From contig CM070619.1 of NCBI GenBank assembly GCA_036346255.1, positions 33,920,342-33,984,341 of the forward strand: DNA of 64,000 bases. The letters are read 5' to 3'. The notes beneath the pieces are model-generated. The model made no database searches and was not told the origin of the DNA. It saw only the letters and a program-made list of their open reading frames with translations. Both the position numbers and the translations under genes were made by a program. Source of the DNA: Ampelocalamus luodianensis. Taxonomy: Eukaryota; Streptophyta; Magnoliopsida; Poales; Poaceae. Shown one piece after another: positions 12,426-24,559 of this stretch (position 1 is the first letter of the stretch; the number at the start of each line of letters is the position of its first letter).

Positions 12426-13424
12426 TCAACTTCTCGTGAAGGTGGCATGCCGTAGTTCCTCGGAAAAACATCCGGTACTCACATACCACCGAACTTCACT
12501 CAATTCTGGCAATTCTTTGCTGCTAAGGGCATAGAGATGAGGATGCTCCAATTTTGGCGCCAATTCAACTCGAACACCAAGAGGACTAGTGAGAGTGATG
12601 ACCTTGCGGGCACAATCAATTTGACCATGGTTCTTGGACAGCCAATTCATCCCAAGAATAACATCGAGGCCCGCTGAATTTATCACAATAAAGTTGGCCA
12701 AAAACTTCACCCCTTTAATCTCAATTTCAACTTCCCGACATTCATGAATGCTTCTCATTTCTGAACCTGGTGATTGAATCATCATAGGGGTAAGCATCAA
12801 GCTGAGTGAGATATTGTGGAGGGTAGCAAAACCTCTGGACATGAAAGAATGAGAGGCCCCTGAGTCAAACAACACAGTCGCAGGAGTCGAATTGACTAGA
12901 AAAGTGCCCAACACCACGTCGGGTGCTTCTTGCGCCTCCTCGGCGGTGACATGGTTGACATGAGCACGACGGTCGTTCTGAAAGGTGACACAAGACCGCT
13001 GGTCAAGGGATGTGCCAAGGTCTTGGCATTGAATGGGATAGGCTTGGTGCTTCACCGGGCATTGACTGGCGAAATGCCCCAGACTGCCACAAGTGAAACA
13101 AGTAACCTGCTTGTTTTGCTGGAGTCGGCGTCTACACTTCTTTTTGGGCTGCCCTCGCTGGATATCTTCCTGAGGTGGATGAGAGACTTGCAAAGGAGCT
13201 CCCAGAGGTGCTGGGACTTGGAATTCAGGAGGAGCAGGCTGCCAAGTACACGGCTCCTGAGAACTGCAGCTTGCTGAAATTTGTGCAACCCTCTTGCGTT
13301 TTCGCGATTCTTCAACCACTTGCATCATATTCTCTACCGTAATAGCCTTATTAACCAGCTGTTGGAAATCTGGGAAATCATGGGCAGCGAGTGCCAGCTG
13401 CATCTCTTCCGTTAGACCAATCAA
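12426..13424 (-). pseudogene. Element B gag C-terminus, zinc knuckle and aspartic protease
   Basis: This is the longest uninterrupted coding segment in the window (332 residues). It begins inside capsid (EEMQLALAAHDFPDFQQLV), carries the CCHC knuckle CFTCGSLGHFASQCP at about residues 109-123, and reaches the protease active site DSGA at residues 187-190 (bases 12855-12866). It then continues through the protease body (VINSAGLDVILGMNWL). Gag and protease are in the same frame here, consistent with a single Gag-Pol polyprotein. Upstream gag and downstream RT are in other frames because of short indels. Confidence 0.87.
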
Positions 13425-14135
13425 GAACTGTTCTTGTCTCCTTGCGTCAGTGGGGACACGATCGAGAAGTGTAACGAGCTAAGTGATTGAACTCGTAGAG
13501 ATACTTCATTACTGCACTTGTCTTCTTGCTTCAACGCGAGGAATTCACGCCTCTTGAAACTAACAATGCTAGAGGAACATGCGCCTCACGGAAAGTCGCT
13601 GAACTCGCCCCATGACGGACGTGGTCGCCGGCCGCATGGTGTAAAATCGATCCCACCATGCACCGGCTGCTCCTTCTAGTTGGTTGGAGGCATAGAGGAC
13701 CTTCTCATGGTCGGTGCACTGAGCAATGATCAACTTCCGCTCGATGCTCCTAAGCCAATCGTCGGCATCGAGAGGGTCTTCCGAACACGAGAACACAGGA
13801 GGCTTCGTGTTTAGAAAATCATCGAATCGGGAGCCATAAGGATCGGCTCCTTCTGTTGCCATGCGAGCATCTCGGATACTGGCAGTGTTCTGAGCAATAT
13901 GCTGCAAGAAGAAAGTCTGGTCTTGCTGACTCCGATCCATCTGAGCCAACACATCGGCCACAGACGGTTGAGGTGGAGTCACTTCTTCTTGTCGACCCAC
14001 GTGCTGAAAGTGCGGGTCGGGGTGCTCCGGATTGTGCCGTTGAGGAATTGGGGGTTGACCACTAGAGACTAGAGAACCTACAGGCTGAGAGTCTTCCATT
14101 ACTTCCAAAGTCAAACGGGTCTTCTGTCCTGACAT
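13425..14135 (-). pseudogene. Element B gag N-terminal part (capsid)
   Basis: The start is chosen at 14135 (MSGQKTRLTLEVMEDS). The 20 upstream in-frame residues look like leader sequence read through. The segment contains the plant Ty3/gypsy capsid signature DADDWLRSIERKLIIAQC and AGAWWDRF. The frame is lost near 13600, and a further 150 bp down to 13424 is readable only in pieces (for example the equivalent of KRREFLTLKQEDKSVMKYLY in element A at about 3715-3775). Confidence 0.84.
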
Positions 14136-14724
14136 CCTGTTGTCATACACCTGGTTAGCAACCGGCAAAAGAAGAGAGGTAAAGGCAGAAAACAAGCAAT
14201 CGCTAGCAGAGGCAACTTAACCTAGCATGTATGCAAGATAAAAACCATTTATGCATCACAAAAAAAAAATGAGGTGCTAAAATTCAGGTGGACAGCATAA
14301 AATACAATTGAAAACCCTAACTGCTCATACGCGATGCGCGACTACTGGAAGCAAAAGAGAGAAATTGATCACCACAAAATCCAGCGTCTACAAGCTAAGT
14401 AATATCCTTACGGGGTATAATATCTAAGGATAAGTCCTAGTTTATTCCTAAAATCGCAGCAAAGCGTCGTCTTCTTTTTCTTCCATTATTGCTCTTCACC
14501 GGTGACTATTTAATATTTCTAGTGTTGGAAGAGAGACGAGCATTGGAGAAAATGATTCTGTACAAATCAAAAGAATAGTGAGGTAAGAAATTAGATACTA
14601 GGATGGGTAAGAAACAAAGGAACTATATTACTAACATTTTTGCCAAACTTTTGATAGTTTGAAAAATATTCTAACTCAAAAACCTAATAACGTCCATTGC
14701 TACGGCTTTAACCTACAGTCAATA
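14136..14724 (-). other. Element B untranslated leader
   Basis: This is non-coding leader between primer site and gag, nearly identical to 4353-4936 in element A. I see no coding potential. It is the likely place for packaging signals, but nothing in the sequence proves it. Confidence 0.6.
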
Positions 14725-14739
14725 TGGCTCTGATACCAA
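14725..14739 (-). promoter_or_regulatory. Primer binding site of element B (tRNA-Met type)
   Basis: The minus strand reads TTGGTATCAGAGCCA three bases after the LTR ending CCCCACA. This is the standard plant Ty3/gypsy site pairing with initiator tRNA-Met. Confidence 0.9.
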
Positions 14740-14742
14740 CGC

Positions 14743-17700
14743 TGTGGGGACCCCCGAAATCGGATCCGTATCAAGCTAAGTGATTACGCCGTAAACGCAA
14801 CACTTAACGTGAGACGAACACGATTCCGAGTGACCCGGATATGTGTCACATGCTAGCTCCCGAGGATCAGTGGCTAACATGCACATATCCTAGTACACAA
14901 CATTGCAATCACATCCATACACAATGTACAAGAATAAAAGAAACTTTAATACATTTTCAACATAGAACCTTTCGGTCCCAATTTTACATAAGAGGGCCAA
15001 TCGGCCAAATCTAAATAACAATAACACAAATAAATTGCAGCGGAAGATAAACTTAAATAAAGAGGGAATAACCGAGTTGGCATGCCCACAATCCCACAAG
15101 CAACCAACTGGAGTTAAAACCGTTCCACCCATCGTTCTCACCTGAATAAATAGACACGGTTAGAGTACAAAGTTGTACTCGCGAGACTTTCAAAAGAAAT
15201 AAGGATGCATGTAAGTATCAAAGGAAGGCTACTACACTAGTCAATTTTAGCATAAAGCAAGTTTTGCATATAGATAAACAATAAGGATTCTAACTAGCCA
15301 TTTGTAAAACATTTAGAAAACATTTTATAGCAGTAAGTAATGATCATCAATGGTATAATCTCCAAATATAATCAACACACGAACGTCCCGTTCGTGGCAC
15401 AAAACATTCCTCAACAAAAGTTGACGCGCGAACAACGCGTTCATGATAACAATTTAGTTCTAACATAAAGACAAAACATTTCCAACCATGACCCAACTTA
15501 AATTTCTCAAAAGCTAATCGTGCGCTTTCCCACAAGTGTTGTCCATAACCTAGGGCGAGGCGATTCGAATAGATTTAGTTACTCGCAGAGTTGTACAGCC
15601 TTACCCACACGATATGCATTCCTCTTAATGTCGGCCAATGCACTCTTCCATAGGAGTGTCGAGGTAGCATAACGAGGCCGTTACAATGTCATGTCCTAAC
15701 TATCAAACCACCCGAGGACGGTCCTATGGCGAGAAGATAAATCGCTTGAACCACGAGAGTAAACCCTTCACGTAAGTAAGTCCGTATCCAACAAGAGACC
15801 CTTAAGGGCAAGTAAGGCGACCCTTAACATGCCCCGCGAGATTGACAAAAGAACAATTAAATACATAACAATAACAATTGTCAACCCCATTGTGTTTTGA
15901 TAGCTAACACACAACAAATTATTAAGCCAAGCCTTCGCCATTATCCCGCGTGTGGTTGCACGTAAGACTTGGTTCATCACACCACGCATCGGTCCTTAAC
16001 CACTCGAGACGGGGCTACACAATTCCATAACAACAAGCAACAATAGTAATTCATCATCAACCTACACCCGCCCAAGTTAAGAACATAAAACCCATGCCCA
16101 ACATGTCCACAAACCCCGATGCGAAGATCTGGATATAATCCTCAAGTTCAACATAATCCAATCCATAAAATCCTCAAATTTTATTAAGATTCAATTCGAT
16201 CGATCGGCTGATGGACTAGCTCCATCAACCTCTTTCGGCTAATACTACTAGCAAGGCTAAGCATCGTTCTACAAACTAGCAAACAACCCATATAACATAT
16301 ATCCTTAATCATTCAAGGTAAAAGGGTAATCAACATTCAAGGAGGGCTAATGCAGCAATTAGGAGATTAACTACTTCTACCCATAAACATATATTTCAAA
16401 ATAGCATGCAATTGCGAATAATAAAACTCACACAAAACATTTAAAAACCACTGGGAGCAATATGATCAAGAGGAGGGTGCTCGCACCTTTGCTGTATCAC
16501 TTGTTCATTCTCAGGTCAATATCATAATACTCTCACGAATATATTGTTATCGTCGAAAACCTAATCGAAAGACGATATTGCAATAAATACCAAATAAAGC
16601 CAGAAATTCAACATGCTCAAAAATGTATGAAATTTATACAGTAGGTAGGTCATGATTTTATATGAATTATGGTGAAAGGTTCATCCCATTTGGATTTAGT
16701 ATGTGAAAGTTAAGGTGGTTTGAATTTCAGATTTTAATACGCCTTCATTCGTATAATTTAATTATGAGATGAAAAATTTGTAGAGCAGTGGTGAGTACAT
16801 GGATTACATGGATACATAGGCAATATTATTACAAGTTCAAAACAGTTGAGTTTGCTTCAATTGAAGTTTTCATGATTTAGTTATTAATTTCTAAAGTTAT
16901 CAGCATTTTATAGAGTAAAAATAATTCATTTCGGGATAACTCTCCGCAAAATATAGCTTCTGTAACAGAGGTAAGTTTGAAACCATTTTTATAATTAAGT
17001 TCATTTTAAATATAAATTATCAAAACTTATTTCACTATTTTTGGAGTTTCCAAGAATTACTTATGAATATTTAAAGTTATCAGCCTTTTTCTAATCTAAA
17101 AAGAATAGTGTTAAAGGGTCAATTTCAAAAATAAAACTCTCTGCTATAGAGACAAGGTTGAAACAAATTTTAACATAAAGTTTATTAAAAATAAAAATTA
17201 CTGTATGGTTTCATTCAATTTGGAGTTGATTTGAATTAGATATGGATTTTTGAAGTTAATACAATTTTTCAGTGTAATAATAATTAGATTTCAAATTTCA
17301 TTAAATACTGAATACTTTTTCTACCGGGTGTAACCTAACCGAAGCCACTGATGGGTGGGGTCCGAACGGAGGGTTTTGACCCGTCCAAAGTTGATCTGGC
17401 TCACCAAAGCAAAGCTAAAGCGCATTTTCCGAAATACGCCTTCTAAGCATGCAAACGTAATATGCTCTGACTTCACCGGGAAAGTAGCCTTTCTTAAGGG
17501 AAAACATACTACCAATTTTACGCATTCACTTAACCGCATAAGGCCCACCCACCAGAGACTCTGTTCTGCAGTAACCTCCCAACTAAAGATCATTTACACT
17601 AAACGAAAACGCGATTACGTGCTACAGTGCGAACGACAAAAGTCACGCGCGCGTGAGCTTCACCGTGGCTCGCGGTGCGGTGACCTCGCCGCGCCGGCCA

Positions 17701-19234
17701 AGGCCAGGAATAGGTGCCCAATAGCTGTGCGATCCTAGGGGAGCCTTCACACGGAGCTGGGACGGCCGGTAGTGGCGGCGCACCGCCGGTGAGCGGCGGC
17801 ACCACTACGGTGGACATGCAAGAGCCAACCTGATGGCACATTGAGCACCAAAACGCGAGTACGAGCTACTAGGGGACATAGTGAGGCTCACTAGAGAGTT
17901 GGATTGGCCGGAGGAGCTCTAGGGTGGGTTGTCGTCATCAATGGCCGAGGCGGCGGAGAGGAGCTTCCCGAGGAGGTGATGACCAGAGCTGAAAGGAGAG
18001 ACAAAAGAGATTGGAGAACTTGACCAAGATTCAAAACGGTGTTGCCGCTGAAGGATCGACCAAAGTTTTACCATGCCGGAGTGGGAGAAGATGAACAGGG
18101 TTTTCGGCCGACAAGGAGAAACTTGAAATTCCCGAGCTCCTGTACTGTAATGACCAACCTAAAATAGGGGTTTCAGTTATTAGGCTGTGGGACAGAACAT
18201 GACACCCAAGAATAAGCAAGAGGCTCACCGAGGAGAAGAATGGCACAAAGAGGTCTTGCAGGCGCGCTGAGCAAAGTGGGAGCACCACTTGGTCCAACCT
18301 CTACACACAAACGCATAGGTTGGCATTAACAAAAAAATGGAATTGTCGTGCCAAGAAGAGGCCAGGAGGCAAGGTTACAAGGGTTATACCGTGAAGGCGA
18401 GCTCCAGGGAGCTCCCTCCTCCTCAGCTCCGAGAGGAGAAGTGAGGGAGAAGGAAGGTGGCAGAGGGGTGTTATGCCCGGGTCTTAACGGCATCAGAAGC
18501 GGCGTTAGCAGGTGCAGCTCGGGGACTGGTGTGCGAGGGCGGTGGCTGACGGAGGTGACGGAGGCGGGGCAGAGCAAGGGCGCAACGTGGAGGGCAGAAC
18601 CTGCGGGCGCTCCAACGGAAGGATGAAGACGACCCTGACCGGTGGGCCCAGCCGGTCAGCGACACAAGGTGAGTGGGTGCGGTGTGAGTTGGTTCGGCTA
18701 GATCAAGTGACTCGGTCGGTTGCGACGGGCTCGAGTCCAAGGCACAGTACTGAGCCCGAGCAGGGTTAAAGTTTGACTGGGTTTAATTTTTAAATTTTCT
18801 ACTTTGACTGAGACTTTAAATATAGAAATAAATTTCTATAAGTTATGAATTAATTCATGGTTGTTCCTGGGATGACCTAGTTCCCAAATAAAATTTTAAA
18901 ACCCACTGTTCAAGATTTTATTTGTATAAAATAAATTCAAACTTAGGTTAGGTCTTTGTAATGAGTTTGAATTTTCTAGGGGTTGAAATAGGTTCCAAAA
19001 ATTTTGGAAAAATTATATTAATTCATGATAATTATTCTAGTATTTGAATAAATTGTTTTCAGATGATGATCAAAGTTCTTTGTTCCTGTTTTTATTTGGA
19101 GTTCATATTTGAAGTGTATGTTTAATTTGTTTGATAGATTTCCAAGTACAATAATTATTGCAAATGTTTTAGAAATGACATGCACATTGATAAGATGCAT
19201 ACTAATCTTCATTCATAAAAATGGGGATGTTACA
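14743..19234 (-). repeat. Right-hand (5') LTR of the chromovirus array (4.49 kb)
   Basis: The ends are TG/CA: TGTAACATCCCC on the minus strand at 19234 and CCCCACA at 14743 beside the primer site. It is collinear with 4954-9400. The bases after 19234 are GAGAG, but the matching left target copy is outside the window. The LTR holds an AT-rich U3-like part (18780-19220), a GC-rich part (17640-18760) and an AT-rich middle (16500-17330). Confidence 0.9.
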
Positions 19235-20019
19235 GAGAGGAATGACGCGGCTGGGTCAAACCAAGTCGAAACAGGCGCTTCGAACGGCACCAGTAGATCA
19301 GACGGTTGAAAAAGGATCGGGCGGTCCAAAAAGGTGATGGGTTCGGTCAGTCCGAACAGCACAAGTGATGTGAGCCGTTTGATCCGCATCGGAGGAGTAA
19401 GGACAGTCCGAATGACACAAGTGATGTGAGCCGTTCGATCCGCAACGGACGGTCTGCACGAAGATTGGCGCGATTGGACCTGGTTTGAACAGCAAGGCAC
19501 GGGCTCAAGGTGCGACCGGACCAAGCTGGCTCGGTCGGATTGGAACTAGGGTTTTAATGGAATTTTGACCGAAAACAACTAGTTTGACTCGACCGTTTAA
19601 AATAGAAATAAAATTCTAAAAATTCTGAAAATTTTTGTGGGTGTTCTCAGGTTCAACTAGGACTTAGGAAAATTTATTTTGGCCCGTTTTCACTATCCAT
19701 TTCTATGAATTAATTCCTTTTTCAAATCTTCTTTAGACAAATGGTTTGGTTTTTGATAAAGTCAAAATAACTTCTAAAAATTTGAGAAAATTTATATTAA
19801 ACCATGATAATTAATCTAGTATTATAGAAAATTATTTCCAGATACTTTTATACATACAATTTTCTGAAATCAAATAGAAACTTGAATTCAAATCAACAGT
19901 TCGAAATTTCAAAGCAAACTTTTAGAAAACCAAGTGCAAATTCATAAGATACAACAAAAGTTTTAAAAAGCTCAAACTTTTATACATTTGAAACACAAAC
20001 CATAATTATGGATGTTACA
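19235..20019 (-). repeat. Fragment of a related LTR into which the array inserted
   Basis: The segment ends TGTTACA at 20013-20019 and resembles the U3-side end of the array LTR: a GC-rich part followed by AT-rich sequence with repeated near-matches to 8940-9395. It lacks the rest of the LTR on the left, as expected if the array landed inside it and the remainder lies left of the window. Confidence 0.6.
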
Positions 20020-20901
20020 TGATGCTAGGTGCAATAGGGTATTCTTACCACCCAATACAAGAGGTGACCACACACTCCCACATGCAGGCAACCAAACAAC
20101 TAAGCATTGCATCCAGTTCATGCATCCACTCTCCTAATACAGCCAACCAAACAATATCTCAGCACAGCCTGGCCCAACCGAAACAGCCAACCAAATAACC
20201 CATATTGCATCCGCACAGCATGGCTCCCTTCAGCCTGGATGAACCGTACGGGTCAGGCTAGGGATATACAGCGAACCAAACACACCCTATGTGTATTCGC
20301 AGATGCAGCAACTTCTCTACTCAGCGCGGGGGAATATGATAATCTTGTTTCTAATATATACTATATCATCTTTAAAAATAATATTTTTAATAGATAGTCT
20401 CTAGTACACTCTTTAGCATTTATATTTTATAATTTTTCTTTGAAATTGGTCTACATATCATCTAGAGTAGATTAATGTATCATATCTTGTTTCACGTGCA
20501 CGATCGTCTCTTCAGGAAGAGACGATCTTTGATCTCTCTCCTCCCCTTCTCTGTTCGAGATAGGATTTTGTTAACATGACATAACTAAAAGACGATAATA
20601 AATACACTATTGCAGATACTCTAAAACGGAAAAAAATTGGTATAGAGGGCCTCCCTCGTAGCTATTGGATGATGTGAGATATTACTGTAGCATATATGTG
20701 TAGGAAGCAAGATCCAACAGCTGTGGGGCTGTGGGGGAGATCCTCACCGTAGTTTTTCCCCCCTAAAGCGTTGCGAGCGGCCACACGCATCAAACCGCAA
20801 CAATGGCCGCGCGACGCGGACGCAAGCACCCGGAGCATCGGTTTGCCGCGGGAGTGTGGGCGCAACAGCTGGCTGAACGACACTCTAGTCCCGGAGATGC
20901 T
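20020..20901. other. Spacer between the LTR fragment and the 6.6-kb tandem repeats
   Basis: There is no gene. From 20085 to 20290 the motif CAACCAAA or GAACCAAA recurs four times at about 40-90 bp spacing, a composition often seen in grass MITE or hAT-like debris; I could not find clear terminal inverted repeats. From 20330 to 20480 the sequence is AT-rich. From 20700 to 20900 it is GC-rich and of unknown nature. Confidence 0.4.
20503..20526. repeat. Perfect 11-bp hairpin
   Basis: ATCGTCTCTTC at 20503-20513 pairs fully with GAAGAGACGAT at 20516-20526 across a two-base spacer. It could be the centre of a foldback element, but no wider inverted repeat was recognised. Confidence 0.75.
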
Positions 20902-21393
20902 GGGTGGTAGCGCAGTAGTCATACCAAAAATATTGACGACATGAAAGTACTTTTGTATACAAATTAATTGAGTGATATCAATTCCACATAATAAATTCAA
21001 ATACTTACTTTTTATACACATTAGTGGTTGAAGTTTTATAAGTTTTACTGTACAAATTCTACAACAACATTAAAAAACGAGTGGACGGAGCAGTCCATAG
21101 GAAATAGTCAGATGATATTAGTAAAACGTAGTACATTGTGCTGCAATGTGACCAATATTTTTTTCAGAACAGAAACTGGCCAACAGTTATTGTACAGGGT
21201 TCGGAACTGGATGCTGACGCTGGCATCCAATCACTCTTTGGACGACACTCCATCCACATTTGATCATCCAGGACTTCACGTAAACGGCATTTTACTTCTC
21301 TCCTTGTTTGTCGTTTACTTGTACAGATGATTCTCCCTTCCATTCATACTACCCTCGTTGTCGACCGTGTGCTACCATTTGATCCCTTTGCCT

Positions 21394-21660
21394 GATACGG
21401 TCTGCTTTCGCGCGTAAGGGCTTTGGACATACATGGTTATGTCACGAGTTCAGTACACAACAAGACAGTATACAGAAGAAAAGTGCATACGAAGACAACA
21501 ATTTTCTTGATCGGAGATCACGTGATTTAGATAATAGGAAAAATAAGTTGAAGTTGTAAGATAGTACAGTTCATAATATTTGTACCCGTGTTCTAACAGA
21601 TAAAGTAATCTCAACTGTATGGAAAGGTGGCTTAAAGTCTTATTGTATTCTAGTGTCCAA
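21394..21660 (+). pseudogene. Ty1/copia 3'-end remnant in copy A
   Basis: The stretch 21508-21650 resembles 26005-26125, which directly follows a recognisable copia RNase H end. Both share GGAGATC, GTGATTTAG, AGTTGAA, ATATTTGTACCCGT and CTCAACTGTATGGAA. I read it as the region downstream of pol in an older copia copy, with coding capacity gone. Counterparts lie near 28000-28260 and 34610-34860. Confidence 0.5.
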
Positions 21661-22364
21661 TGAAAGAAAAAAAATGTATTAGGCTACAAGATACCCAAAA
21701 TAAGTACACCTACTTAAGTTTAACTATGAGATCACAGTTCACAAGAATAGGGCATTCTCTAGAAAGCTCATGAGCAGATAAAAGAGCATGACCAAATAAA
21801 GCTCTATTTAGACATAGTTCTTTGACAACCTAATATCAGTTGAGATTTGAGTGAAATCTAATCACAAAAGCTATGAATGCAAGGCATAATTCATTTATCA
21901 GCTGTGAGAAGATCAACATTTGTTATTCTAGGTGCAAGTTCATCCCGTACGGGAATTACAATAAAAGACTGGCATATTAACAACACTTTAGCACAATAGT
22001 CCTCATAATCGTTTTTGCTGCTTGTTTTCGAATTGGTGGGGATTGTTAGAACGGGGCCCATAAGTGTAAAGGCTCATTCATTCATGAAATTCCAAAGCAT
22101 ACATAATTTAGTCTCACATTACCTAGCCAAGTGGTGGGAGAGTAATTTATAAGATAGAGACCTTACCACCCCTTGAAACATGTGAAACATGATATGGGGT
22201 GATATGAGTGGGACTATAGCTAAAGTCACACACACGCACGTATGCATGCACGTGTGTTTATTCGCGTGGCAATCACGTGACTTGTGACCTGCGACGGGTG
22301 ACCGAGACCATGTCGTGAACCTAGTCCACCTTTTTTTTTTTTGCTAACCGTGCATTTCTCTCTC

Positions 22365-22490
22365 AGAATATAGTGGTCGAAATATAGTAGTCGAAGCTAT
22401 AGACTAATGTGGTCGAAAAATAGTGGTCAGATCCATAGACCAGTGTTGTTGAAATACACTGGTCGAAGTTGTAGGCCAGTGTGTAATTAG
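22365..22490. repeat. Degenerate minisatellite of GTGGTCGAAA-like motifs
   Basis: Variants of ATAGTGGTCGAA and ATAGACCAGTGT recur several times over about 125 bp. The same array is at 28965-29075 in copy B, where several bases are missing, and at 35578-35695 in copy C. Confidence 0.5.
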
Positions 22491-22994
22491 GATCTGATAA
22501 ACACTGTTAAATTACCATTATTTGGTTTTGAATTAGCAATTACCAGTGGTTTAATATGTACTTTATTATGTAGTTATATGTAGTTACTAGAGAGTAATTG
22601 ACTCGATTTTGAAAACACTTCCATTCCATCTTCTTCCTCTGTTCAACTGTGCTGGAAAGTTATGTTGTTAAACCAGCCGTCCCTTCTCCTCGGCATGCAC
22701 CGGGAAGGAGAGTGAGTAGGTATCTCCGAACCATTGCCGCAGACTTCACCTACACGGGGCGATAATAAAGTTTCTGTGCTACTACATCTACGATCTGCGC
22801 TGCTTCCTGTTCTTCATCAAGCTCATTTAGAAATCGGTTGTACGTCCAAACTATTATGCTATAATCCTAGTACTGTGTATGTTTAGAAGTGCAATGAGTT
22901 GCCTGTTGTTAGTATTGCTTTATGTATCTCTAGTTTTATATGATCTTTGCCTCATAATAAAATCTGGAGTTAAAATATTGTCCACGTGTTCGGC

Positions 22995-23490
22995 ATCCAA
23001 CATAATCATGGGTATCTTCTTTCCCTTGCCCTCGGCACAAGAAATGTTTTGTTTTGTTTTGTTTTGTCTTTTTGGAACAAATTAAGTGATTATTTTCTCG
23101 ACTAGAAAATAAGATATTGGTATCATTTTTCACATGTGAAGTACCTTGCACTATAATAAATATTCACACCGTAACTCGTGTTGGGAACAATTTTATTTCG
23201 AGGTTAGTATATTGTCGTCGATGAGAATCTAAAGCGACAGGAGAGTAATTTGTTAGAACAAAAAGCTCTTGTAGCACCTTCATCTTCATTTCCAAAAAGG
23301 TCACATGTCAAAATTAGGGGAAATCGATTATATACAAGGCATTGAGTGTTGGGAATTGGGATGCCTACTTGGGCTCTACGCTGCCAAAAATGTCGGAAGG
23401 GAAGTATTTCAAGCATCACTTTGCAAAGTGGAAAGAAAAATAATAGGGATAGGAAAAGGAAATGAAAGAAATGAAAATATCTCGAACTAG
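22995..23490. repeat. Internal duplication, member 1 (copy A)
   Basis: About 490 bp, including ACTATAATAAATATTCACAC and the stretch around AGGTTAGTATATTGTC, is repeated at 24967-25470 with roughly 90 percent identity by eye. It has no TG/CA termini and so is not an obvious LTR. A TTTTG microsatellite at 23046-23066 differs in length between copies A, B and C. Confidence 0.7.
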
Positions 23491-24344
23491 GAAATTATTT
23501 TTAGGGTGTGCTACTAGTTTGCTTGCCTCACGTGCATTTCGTCTAATAGTCTCTCATTTGTCATTTGTGGTCGTGTGACCTCCAATATTGTACTAGCACA
23601 TCGAATACACATTGCTCTTCATGGATCATCTACCCTTGTCCACGTTACTCCCATATTCCATCATGTGCATGACAATATGTCACCGCCAAGTGATGCAGGG
23701 ACCACTACTGAGTGAGGCGAGTCCTTTTCTATTAGTCATCCAATTTCTCCATTATTGAATAGGAGGAGGTACCTTTCCCATATACTATGAGATAATGGAT
23801 GAAAAGCTGTAGTAGTTTGTTGTGAACATCTCAAGGAGCATAAAGTATGACAGCCATCGGACAAACAAACCTGGATTTTTGCCGGTTTTGCGATGTTCAC
23901 AAAAAGTAGTTTCGCTTGATACAAAACAATGTGCTACATGGCAGGTTTATTCTACAATTCCATAACCAATACACTTTCTTTCTTACTCAGAATTCACAGT
24001 CTACGAATGTTTAATATGCAGTAATATTGTAGAGGATTACAGATGGTACAGCAGCAACCTCAAAAGCTTGACGTCAAATACAGCAAAGAATGCTGATCGA
24101 AGATAGCTCAATTCCTCAAGTACCCTTGATTACAACAACAGGGCAGTCCACATTATTGATGCAGTAATTGCTCGCACTGTCCATGAACATCTTGTATAAA
24201 AGAATCAATTTATAACGTGTATTATATATAAATCCCGTGCAAAAATAAGTTCAAATAAATGCTTAAAAAGGTCATTTAAACCTAAAGGGAAATTCAAATT
24301 TTTAATCCTTAACACACAACTCAATAAATCAACATCATATAAAA

Positions 24345-24465
24345 AGTCAGATTACCAAACACTATAGCTTAATTTAAAAGCTAAGGGGCTTATAAACTTA
24401 TTAAGCCAAAAAGATGGCTTTAAGCTATAAACCAAAAAGCCTAAGTCTAAACAAAAAGTGCATAA
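24345..24465. repeat. Possible MITE-like foldback segment
   Basis: AT-rich sequence with several complementary AAGC/GCTT blocks (TAGCTTAATTTAAAAGCTA, AAGCCAAAAAGATGGCTT). The context CCAAACAC resembles termini of small grass transposons. Clear target duplications were not found. Confidence 0.3.
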
Positions 24466-24559
24466 TTCTGTTATTAATCAAACTCAAAACAAAGGAGTCC
24501 ATTATATATGTTGTTAATTGAGGGTCATTTTGGTAATTTCACAATTAGAGAAAAGAAGA

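Larger units (their letters stand above)
1..19234 (-). mobile_element. Tandem Ty3/gypsy chromovirus array (internal A - LTR - internal B - LTR)
   Basis: Two gag-pol internal regions (1-4953 and 9401-14742) lie in the same minus-strand orientation, separated by one LTR (4954-9400) and bounded on the right by a second LTR (14743-19234). Base 1 aligns with base 9738, so the period is about 9.79 kb and the left LTR lies outside the window. The order gag-PR-RT-RNaseH-IN with a C-terminal chromodomain, plus a tRNA-Met-type primer site and LTRs of about 4.5 kb, fits the Tekay/Del chromovirus clade. A shared middle LTR is the expected product of unequal LTR-LTR recombination. An assembly duplication is an alternative. 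No target-site duplication can be tested because the left end is missing. Confidence 0.88.

Noticed and set aside
22227..22257. An alternating CA/TG-rich stretch as possible Z-DNA or a microsatellite
   Set aside because: It is too short and imperfect to claim a function; copy C merely has two more repeat bases.
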